Below, piece after piece: positions 54,058 through 64,000 of a stretch of 64,000 bases of DNA. The position numbers and the translations under genes are program-made. The number at the start of each line of letters is the position of its first letter. Position 1 is the stretch's first letter. The stretch covers positions 1,240,001-1,304,000 of the forward strand of contig KV748210.1 in NCBI GenBank assembly GCA_001692895.1, written 5' to 3'. The notes under the pieces are model-generated. The model saw only the letters and a program-made list of their open reading frames with translations, was not told where the DNA came from and made no database searches. The stretch is from Cenococcum geophilum 1.58. Lineage: Eukaryota > Ascomycota > Dothideomycetes > Gloniales > Gloniaceae.

Positions 54058-57000
54058 AACTAGGACAACTAGGACAATAAGAGAAATATAATCCTAGATT
54101 TAAAAATTAAGTATATTAGTAAAATATTAGTTTTTCTACTACTCTAAAATTATATAAATACTTAAGTAGATATAGTACTTTAATATTTATAGTTAGTTAG
54201 AAAAAGTAAAAGCTAGCCTAACTATTTAATAATATTAAAGACTTTAATAACTCTCTATATTTAAATAAGTTAAGACTATAAGTATAAGAGGCCTAGCCTA
54301 ACTGCTAAAGCAATATAAATATTATTTTAGAATCGCGTGCACTAGTATAAGTATAAAAAGCTTAGGTTTAGACCTAGTAATACTATACAACACTATAGGC
54401 TTTAGAAATCCTCCTTACTACTTTACTAAAAAATAACCCTACTATAACCTTTTATAAACTGTATAAACTTCTAAAATGCCCTATTATTATATATATACTA
54501 ATCCTTACTAACGTCGCTATTATACTAGCTAGCTCTATTATCTAGTAAACCTAAGGTATTCTTAAAATTATCCTATATAAATCTAGAGTAGATAGATACT
54601 TATACCTACACTTTCTTCTAGCCTATTATAATTAAGTAGAAATCTAATATTTCCTCTTCGCTACGCTATATACTTATAATTTCCTAGACGGTTATCTATA
54701 TAGATACTTATAATTAGTATAATTATAGGAAGAAGCTTAGGATTAAAGAAACCTAATACTATACCGAGTTATTCCCCTTTAAAGCACTACCTCTAATTAG
54801 TCTAGGTCTAGGTAAGCTAGAAGAGTAGGGCTATATTAATAAGGTAGAGTAATCCAAATTAGTACCGCCGCACCGCATTTAAATAGCAGCCTTTAAGCTT
54901 TTAGTATTCTTATTATCTAGATCCTTAAATAAATCGTCTAAGATATTACTATATAGATTCCACCATAGTTTGGTATTAGAGAACTATTCGTCTTCATCGT
55001 TGTATAGTTATGCCCTTGTCTTTACATCTTTAAATATATAAAACTTAATTATAACCCGGCGGTATAGTACCGTAGCGTTCTACGTCGCAAGTAGCTCCCT
55101 ATAGATTGCTTTATCCTTATTAGCAGTAAGATATAAGATATAGTAAATTTGTCCTACCTTAAACCTCCTTACTACTAATATACTTAATAGTCTTATAGTG
55201 GCCGGATAGGTACTCCTAGATACTATACCTTAAACTAACCGCAATAAAGCATATAGTTGCGCCAGCGAGCTTATTAAAATATTTAGCGGAAGACTGGTAT
55301 TAGGCTATTTCTATTAAACTATTTGCCTAAAATATATCCGCGTAGGCAGTAACGATTACTTTATAGTAGAATTATCTCTTACTAGCCTATTAATGTTAGT
55401 AAAGTAGTATAGTTTCTATTTATAATTAGGTAGTATATAGGGGGCAGTAGCTACTTATAGAAGGTAATAGAAAGTGGTGGGGTTTATAGTAGAAAGAAGT
55501 AGAATTATTATATAAAAGTAGGTAAATTCGTAAAATAGAAAATAGTAGAAAATTTAGGTGGAAAATAGAAGAAATTTAATATAAAGGGTAGCTAAATTTA
55601 GGGAATAGAAAATAGTAGATCTCTAGCGTAGAGAAATATTAGGTATAGTAATAGAGGGATACATTTAAGAAGTATATACTTTTTCGGCCAGTTCGTATAT
55701 AAAAGAGTAGTCTTTTAGTAACCCCTTTGCCTTTTACTATTGTTACTAAAGCCTAGGCTATATACTTCTCTAATAATAGCCCAGAACTTACAGTTTACTT
55801 TAATTCTAAAGTCTCCTAACCTATCCTTTATCTACGTATATTTAGTTAGTATAACTCCCTAGCATATTAATATACTCTAAAAGTACCTTACGCGCGCTAA
55901 CCTAATCGGGTTTATAATCTACTTATTTTTGTTCCTCCCTTAATAGACTAGCTTAGGTTATAGTCTATAATTTAATAATTAGCGTCTCTAATATAGAAGG
56001 AAATTGATCTACCTAGGGATTAACTTATAGGTTTAAGGATCCGCCCTTACCTATATATATTTTCGCGAGAAATATACTTATCGCTTGGTTAAGAACGGCT
56101 TTATAGGCATTCTTAACCTTCTAGTTTATATAGTATCCGTAGTAGTCCTATATAAAGCGCGCTCCGAGATAATATTATATTTGTAGTACTTATATACGCA
56201 TCCTTTTCTAGTTAATTTTACCTATATTAGATTCTACTAATCTATTATAGGGAGGTAAGTTAAAACCACTATTAATATTATAGATAAGTGCGGCATCTAG
56301 TAATTTAGGGCTTAATTAATGGGGGCGTAAGGCTAAAGCAAGTATTATACGAAGTAGTCGCTTAGGTTAAGTACTTCTGTACGTAATACCTCTTTTAGGC
56401 AAGCTAGGTAGCTTTAGGTAGTGCTATCTATATTTAATATTACGTAATATTCTAGATAAGCCTAGTATATTAGACCTTAGTCCTCTCCTATTATAATAAA
56501 GAGAGATAGGCTGCTAATTAAACCGCCTATTAGCATATAATTAGTAATTTAGACAAGCCCTATATATATAATTTTAAAGGTGTCCTATTTATAAGACTTA
56601 GCTTAGTATCTATAGCCGGTTTATTAGTTAAATTAAATATAGTATAGTTTAAAAATAAAGTAATAGAGGATATATTCTTGGTTGTACTATTAGGTAGGTA
56701 CCTCTTATAGGTGCCTGGCACTGGTATTAATATATTACTCTTATCTTATAAGGTATCTTGGGTATTAGTATTAGTATATTATATATTAGCTGCGTGCATA
56801 TTAATATGGTATCTAAGAAGCCTACTTAAAAGCACGTCTATGCCGCTTTATAAGAACCTTTGCTATTCTTTTAGGGCGTATTATAGCTCTATATATTATA
56901 TAAGCTAATTAAATATACCTCCTAATAGAGCTTATAAGCCTATAGTAACCTCTATTTATTTAGCCTAGCGATATTATTTTCTTTTTACGCGACTAGTAGT

Positions 57001-58777
57001 ATAGGGACTTTATAGTTTCTAGTTGTGTGGTATTATTTATAGGGTTAAGTAAATAGTCTAATAGCGGTAGGAAAAGTACTATATTAGAAGCAATTGTTTA
57101 TATAATAAGGGTTATTATTAGAGAGATAGATAAGTATATAGGAGAAAATAGGGGTTATAGTGCTTTATTTATGGTTAGAACGTAAATAAGCTAAGCTATT
57201 CCTATTAAGCTACTATTAGAATCGTATTAAATTAATACTATAACTTATAACTTTGTCTACTCTTTCTAGCCTTTGGACTAATTTTCTTAATAGCGCGCCT
57301 AGGATGTAATACTAAGAGATATACTATATATAGTATATAATTGGCTACCTTAGAGATGACTATAAGGAAGATATAATTAACTACCTTAAAGACAATTATA
57401 AGGAAAATATATATACTAATACGCTAGAAATAAGTTGCCCCTACCCTACTTAAGCGATAGTTTATAGATTATTTACTACTAATAGATACCAATCCTAACC
57501 TAATTCCCCTCTTAATACCTTTATCTAATTTAGACTTTAATTGTATAGAGGAATAAGAAGTTATATATATTTAGACTAAGGCCCTACTTAACCCTAGAAT
57601 AGAGGCAATAGTTAAGAATTATACTCTAAGTCTACTACTATTTGCTATATCTACCTCCTATACCTAAACCCCTTATCCTACTCTGTCTTATAGTCCGCTA
57701 TTATAGTAGTAGCTGGTATTACATACTTACTAAGCCTCTAGGACTATTATACTATAGGTATTTAATACTAAAAGCGAGTTAGATAGTATCCTATCTATAT
57801 AAGAAATTATAGACCTAGGCTCTATATTATATTAATTTATAATATAGCTATAGATAGAAGATTCTACAATAGTGGATTTGGGTAAGACTTTAAGTCCGTA
57901 ACTATATTGCCCTAAGATATAACTCTAAGCATCGTTATAGTCGCAGATAAGCCTAGTTCTATTGCCTTTATTATTACTAGAAACTAAAGGCCGGTCTAAA
58001 AAGCGTTTTAATAGTAGTAGGGACCTAAGCGTTACGCCCTCTATACTAGCTTTTATTCCCCCTAAAGGGGAGGGAAAGGAAGACTATATTTCTAATAGTA
58101 AATACTTTAATCCTACCCCCTTCGCTACTAGCCTAAAGGCTATAGGTTATAGGTCTGTCTCTACTTATAACTTTATCCGCCTAAGGCTCTCTAGCGCTTT
58201 AAGGGGGGGCGAACTCCTAATTTAATACCTTTTCTTTTTACTAGCGTCTTAATAGTTTTAGGTTAATTTAGAGGAGATAAACGCGGTATATCCGCTAGTA
58301 TATTAGTAGTTAGTGGTGTTAAAATATCCTAGTAAGGTTAAGTTGGCGTATACGCTTTTAACGGTAGTAGTATATAGTAGCTTTATTACTCTAATATAGG
58401 TAGTAGATTCTTTAATATAGTTATTACTATATAAGTTAGTATGTGGGATTAACTCTAATCTAAAATTTATAGCGTACTTAGGTGGTTTTATTTAATTATA
58501 AAATTAATAAAATTTAGACTAAGCGTAAATATATAATCTATAATAGTCTTCTATATCCGTTTACTAGTAACCTTTTACTAGTCTCTACTCCAGAAAACGT
58601 ATATTAATATATTATAGTTCTTATTAAAGCCTACGTCCTACTTTAGAGTATCCTTAAATACTAAGAAGATAAGCTTATCTACGGAAATATTATCTATATT
58701 CTTTCCTTTAGGAAGTAGATCTCTTAGCTATATATATATTAATACTCTAGCCGTCGAAAACGGACTCTGCACCTATA
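54058..58777. other. RIP-degraded DNA, unassigned; minus strand coherent at about 54900-55400
   Basis: Almost 5 kb without a recognised gene. The minus strand at about 54900-55400 reads relatively coherently (for example VGQIYYILYLTANKDKAIY near 55130), and the plus strand at 57960-58225 keeps an open frame of 87 codons, but neither matches a family I know. No LTR pair, terminal repeat or target duplication was found, so the number of elements here is uncertain. Confidence 0.35.
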
Positions 58778-59157
58778 TGTGGTAACGGCTACAAACTTAG
58801 GTCTTTAAAGTTTAGACCTAAAGCTAACGCAGAGACATTGTATAGTGTGCGGGTAGGAGCTAGTGGTTCTTAAAATGTTATAGGGGGTAGTGAAAAGTTT
58901 TTATATGGGATGGTAAGATCTCAAAAACCACTGGTTTAGTCCTATAAGGGGAACTTATAGATAGGGGGCTATAAGGATACGATTGGAACAAGATAGATTG
59001 GTAAGAGAGATAAATCCTTAAGGAGGTAAGGCCTCTGGGATCGTGGAGACTATATACTACGGGTACGTGCCTCCGGTACGTGACCAACGGACGTCTAAGG
59101 GGTGTCCGGGGGTTGTCCTAAGGGCAACCTAAGGTAACCGCAATAATATCCCTTACA
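58778..59157 (-). repeat. Probable 3' LTR (minus strand) of the right-hand Gypsy element
   Basis: About 380 bp, plus-strand start TGTGGTAACGGC and end CCCTTACA, next to the C-rich polypurine tract. TG...CA ends fit an LTR; the partner is outside the window. It retains GC-rich, little-mutated sequence (for example GGTACGTGCCTCCGGTACGT) in contrast to the internal region. Confidence 0.65.
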
Positions 59158-62100
59158 TTGCCCCCCCCCTTCTTATGGTCGGCCCCCAATCGCCATTACC
59201 TTGCGGTAGAGAGAGATCCTAAGGGCTTGTCCCAAAAGGGGTTCGGAGAGATATTAGTATGCCGTTATATATTATCTATCTATCTAACCCCTACTTTAAA
59301 CTCCTAAAAACCTTAATAAGGAAAAAATATAACTAGAGAAAAGACGTAAGGATTACTAGGAGACCTATTGGAAGCCTGCTAAAAGCATGCCGGTGGCTAC
59401 CTAGGTTAACCTAAGGATTTTTATATAACTTTACTTCTAAGCCTTTATGCTAGTCTATAATTAATTATAAGTATTATAGGTAATTTAGTGTTCCTTACAT
59501 AGTTCCGTAGAACCTTTTAGTATAGGATTTAACGTATAGGGCCTTAGCTTACCGTTGTCTTTAACTGCTAAGATATAATCCGTAATCTTCTCTTATGACT
59601 CTCTATATTACTAATATATTACTTCTATATTTGCCCTTAGGCTATTAAGTACAGTTAAGGTATTAATTAGTTAGTTAAGGAGACTTATCTCCCGAGATTT
59701 AGTATATATGCTTTTAAATCTAGTGGTCCTATACCATATAATTAGCGTAGCTTTACTGCCTAGTAAATAGGACGGATACTTTGCAATAGCATCTATAGCT
59801 ATTATACGATTGTTAAGAACATCTATAACGTTTTTCTTTAATACCGTAGTATTATTTAGGTATAATTTTAACCTATATACATCTTTAATTAACGTCTTAG
59901 TTACCTTCTCCGGCGGCGTTATTAGTTTTTATAAGGAAGTAATAGTTAGATAACGCATGCTTGTGTTTCCTTCCTTCTAAATAGCGCTATTATAACGGAG
60001 TTATATTAGTAGGGTTGCGGCTATTTACTGGAAGGGTATTAGAAGGTAAAGTATAGAGACACCTTGCTTATTAAGCTGCTCCTTTTCTTAAACACCTTAC
60101 TTCCCCCTATTAACCTTTATCCAATTTTAGATATATCTTTAATATATTATTAAGATTTTCTTCTTTTTCATTATACATTTAATATACCTCTTTATTCTCC
60201 TACTAACTGCTCTTCTAAGCCAATTCCTTAGCGTATCCTAGCCCTACTATTGCATATAGAACCCTAACCCCCGCTAACCCATAACTAGTGCTAGTCCTAC
60301 TTAAATAACTTTGCCTGTATATCCTTAAAAGACTAGAAATCTAATAAGAGGATCCTAGAGGCTTATAATAAGACACACTGCGTAAGGTCTAATACCTTTA
60401 GTCCTTATAATTGTTGTATGCGTACTAAGAGCAGCAGTTACGTAAAGGTGAGTTTTCCTATCCCTTAATAGTTTTCTATTGCTGACTTTAGGCTTTCTAA
60501 TAGTCTGGGCCTAAGTAGCGGCGTTCCTTTAATGTCCTTAACTATTATATTACCCGGGCGCTCTCTTATTCTAGTGCTAATACTAAATAATTAGGTCAAA
60601 TTTAAGACTATGCCATAGCCATCTATACCGCGCATAATTCCTAGTAAGCTAGCTAGTAGCGTCTAATATATAAGCAAGGCTGGTATATTAAGGATAGGGT
60701 AAAGGATAGGGATAATAAAAAGAAGGTCGCCGTATACTATAAGAAGGAGTTCGCGTATACGCGTTAGGTTTTAAAGGAGCATAATATAATACGTTATTAG
60801 GTAGGTTACCCTTTAGGTACCTAGCGGATAGGTAACTAATAGTTGCTATAGCAAGGTCTTGGTGGTTCTAGACTATACTAGCTAGCTAACATCTCTGTTT
60901 ATTCCGGGCTTAAGCGTATCTTTATTAACTATAAGCTTACGCCACAAGAGCTTTATTAGTATTAGTTTAGACCTAATATTAGTATTAAGCGTTTAAGGAT
61001 CTCTGCCCCTACTATACCTTATCGTCCTGCCCCTATTTTTATACCTACCCGTACTCCTATAAAGGGATCTTATTCCTATTAGCCATCCCTTAGAGGGCCG
61101 ATAGATACTAATCCTGCTCCTAAGGATAAGGTATAGTGGCTTTTTAGATTAGGCATTTATGGTTTAGACTTTTAGGATTTGTTCTTATATATAGTAGTAT
61201 TAAGGACCTTAATTAAGGTGCTTAGGAAGGCCTTAGAACGCTTTTAGGAAGGGTCTAGGAGCCTTAGGAACAATGTTTCTAGTATAGATTAATTAACGGG
61301 AATGCAATTCTAGCAAAATGCCCTATTAATTCTATACTATATATATGCAAAGGCTAAGGACCTGTCCTGCCTTAGGCCGTAACCCTAATCCTTATAGTTT
61401 CCGGAGCCTATCCGTTCCATATCTAATTTAACCTATTTGCTCTTTCTACAAGCTTTCTTTATAGGTCGCGATAACACTATAGTATTAGAGCGCTTTTTGC
61501 GATTTGTAGATTATAGACCTTGGTCCTAATATTCTTTTAGAATATCTTTACAATAATTAAGGTAATCTTCTGGTTCCTATATAGAGTCCTTAGCGGGCCA
61601 GCCTAGCTATTTAACTTTATATTAAAGCTTATTCTTAACAGACTTATAGCATAGTATAGTTTTAACCTCGTACCGCTCGCCTACTACTTTAGGGTGTTTA
61701 ATTGGGCCTAGACGGAAGTTCTTTTCTAGTGGTAGTCTATACTATAGCTCTAGTAGGTTTACGTAAAATACTAGATATACACGGGCTATAGATAGGGGTA
61801 GCTAGAGATGGTAGGCTAGCTTGCTAATTTGTTCTATAACTTAGAAGGGACCTAGGTATCTTATATTAAGCTTCTTTAATAGTTAACGGGTCTTAATATT
61901 TGTTAAACGTAATAGAACCTTATCGCCTACTCCAAAATACTTATCCTAGTGTTTACAGTTATACTAAAGTCTCTGCTGCTCTTAGGCATCTTATAGGCTC
62001 TGCTTTATATACTTCTATTACTCCTCCTATTCCTAGAGGTATCCTTACACTCTCTAGTAGATATCCTTAGACTTCTTGGTAGGATTCTATAACTAGTTAT

Positions 62101-64000
62101 ACGGCCTTAGCTAATAATTATTAGGTATACTATTGAACCCAAATAGTCAGACGCTATAGGTAATCTGGATTGGTGCATACTAATATAATAAATACTGCTT
62201 CAAGTTATAAGCGTACTCTATATACGGAAGTAGCTTATACTAATTATCTTGCTAATAGTTTAAATATATTTATAGATAAGACTCTAGTTCCTAGTTTTGG
62301 TGTTCTATTTACCCGTCCATTTATAGATAGAAAGCTATACTATAATAATGGTCTATCTTTAAATAAAAGCATAGATCCGACCAGTACTGGCTTATAAAGA
62401 CGCTGCCCCTATTAGTAATAATAGAGTATAGCTAGTCTACTTTAAGAAAGTATTTCTCCTTAATTAGGTTAGCAAGCTCTTATACGTTAATTATCTTATT
62501 AATAGGAAGGTATTGGACGTACTTTTAAAACCTATTAATAAGTATAAGGACTAAATCGTATGTTCGTCCTTGCCTATCTTTTAAGGGCGGGAGATCCGTA
62601 ATAAAGTCTATAGCGTAATGTCGCTATAGCTTACTAGCGGGGGGAACTAATTTAAATAAACCCCATGGCTTATGCCTTCGGATTTTATATACTTAACACT
62701 TCTTATAGTAGCTAATATACTCCTTTGCTTCCTAATTAAGCTTTAGCTAATAGTATTTACGTTAAAGTAATTCTACTATCTTAGCTCAACTATAGTGGCC
62801 ACCTAGAGGATTATCGTAATTCCTTATAAGGATCTTCTGTTATAGATTTGCTTCTTATAGTACCTAAACCTTACTACCTCTATATAGTAGGCCTATCAGG
62901 TCTAGTTCCTAATAGTAGCGCCTAGCAGCTTCCTTTCCATCATATTTCTAGTCTACTTCTATATTAAAGGTAGCATAGGAAGCGTCCCTCTGTTACACCT
63001 CACAAATAAGATCTATTAACCTTTTAGATAGTTCCTAGGTAAAAGCTATTTCGTCTTATACTACTCTAAGTATAAGACTAGGTAGTACCATAGATCTTAT
63101 AACTTCTTAGTACGTATACGTTAGGAAGGTCGCTACAAGGTTAAAGTCCTTTAGTTATTATAGGGCTCCAAGTTCCAATTGCTCTATGGCTTCACTATTA
63201 GCTTAAGGGGATAGCTTAGCAATTAGGGGTAACGTATTACTAGGTTCTAAGAATATATTAGGGACGTCCTATCTAGGTATATTCAGACCCTTATTAGCTA
63301 TAGACCGGGTACTAGCTAGAACGCTTATAGAAGCTAATAGGGTTTACACCGCCTAAGACTTAGTACGTAAAGCTATAGGTGCTTAAGCATCCCATACCTA
63401 GAGCTTGTTCTATAATATAGGGAGTAAGATATCTATTATCTGTTTTCCTTCTCCCGTTTTAAAGCCTTTAGTATAGTCTAGCCGTTATAATAATCTATTA
63501 GTAGGGTTACTTTCCCCTAGCTTATATTTAATCTTAAAATTAAATCACGTAAGCTCCTCTGCCTATCTAGCCTATTAAGGTATAAGCTCCTTTATAGTTA
63601 TAAAGTAGCGTAGATTATAATAATCTAAGAGTATATAAGTAGTATAGCTTGCGTACTTAAGGTAGTATCGCTACTGTTTAAAGCAGTCGACTATAGCTAG
63701 CAGTTCCTTATTGTGGGTATAATACCTAACTTTAGGCCCCTAGAATTTTCTGCTATAGAATACTACTAGTCTCTAGTAGAGCTGGGTAGCGTCTAGATAC
63801 CTATTAGGTTATAGTAGGATACCGGCAAGGGCAAAATTTGATATATTAGTAACTATTATTAGTAGCTAATCTAGGTCGAAATACCGTAGCAATAGAGCTT
63901 CTGTAAACTTTACGCGTAGTTCCTAGAAGGCCTCCTAAACCTTTCTAGGCTATAACCATAGTTTATACTATTTAGTTAGTCCCTTCTTAGTTTTCTTCCT
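58778..64000 (-). mobile_element. Gypsy chromovirus on the minus strand, 3' part, continuing beyond the window
   Basis: Reading right to left on the minus strand: RNase H region (about 63660-63900, with blocks LRYFDLD and VVFYSRKF), integrase region (about 61700-62900), and a chromodomain with the pattern YKVK-x-LGWPAKDS...EPEDYLNYCKDILKEY (about 61500-61640). Then comes about 2.3 kb before a C-rich run at 59160-59169 (minus-strand polypurine tract) and the 3' LTR at 58778-59157. The Gag-RT part lies beyond 64000. The element is broken by many RIP-type changes. The stretch 60300-61290 reads better on the plus strand and may be an extra ORF or a nested piece. Confidence 0.75.

Noticed and set aside
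56711-59087. ORFs at 56711-56908, 57962-58225 and 58878-59087
   Set aside because: Short, no recognisable domain, surrounded by RIP stops; the last lies inside the probable LTR at 58778-59157.
62170-62397. Plus-strand ORF of 75 codons
   Set aside because: Antisense to the integrase region of the minus-strand Gypsy element; regarded as chance.

Overview
This window looks like an AT-rich, repeat-packed compartment of a filamentous ascomycete (Pezizomycotina), probably plant-associated. Three things point there. Small secreted, cysteine-rich, effector-like genes lie beside the repeats. The transposon families are typical of fungi: chromodomain Gypsy, Copia, a Plavaka-type DNA transposon and FunK1 kinases. 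From about 7 kb onward nearly all old coding-like sequence carries transition damage of the CpA-to-TpA type, with former CAG/CAA codons read as TAG/TAA, which is the footprint of repeat-induced point mutation (RIP). The species cannot be named from the sequence alone.

Layout. Bases 1-6950 are a lightly mutated island. It holds two paralogous secreted proteins on the minus strand (697-1092, 2250-2651), a larger secreted protein on the plus strand (3226-4002), a more distant plus-strand relative of the first two (5720-6142) and a tentative spliced minus-strand gene containing a 41-base G tract (4904-5485). A 126-bp LTR-like insertion sits about 150 bp upstream of the 3226 gene. An inverted pair of related short repeats (4125-4360, 6685-6950) brackets the 4.4-6.7 kb segment.

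Bases 7000-29200 are nested, degraded elements: a Copia remnant (RNase H part, minus, about 9200-9885), a Plavaka-type transposase (minus, core about 13300-14780, probably continuing from about 22400) split by a structurally complete Gypsy element (14786-20658), solo LTRs at 11129 and 25485, and two large foldback (near-palindromic) elements at 23651 and 24492. A long unidentified plus-strand coding-like stretch (25700 to about 36290) is split by a second Gypsy element (29217-35181, minus).

Bases 37000-52000 carry two degraded genes not usually listed as transposon genes: an SNF2-type ATPase/helicase (about 37150-41330, plus) and a FunK1 fungal protein kinase (about 49320-51820, plus). Between them are a third foldback element and a short Copia-type element (42835-47039). 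Bases 52000-58777 hold a CCCCTA-rich minisatellite, an unidentified plus-strand ORF ending in a collagen-like Gly-X-Y tract interrupted by a second solo LTR of the 25485 family, and unassigned RIP-degraded DNA. From 58778 to the end is the 3' part of a third Gypsy chromovirus on the minus strand.

How it fits together: the RIP-saturated elements are old. The solo LTRs, foldback elements and some GC-richer patches keep intact CA/TG dinucleotides and look younger. The secreted-protein genes sit at the edge of this repeat block, a common setting for fast-evolving fungal effectors. Everything beyond about 7 kb appears non-functional as protein-coding sequence.
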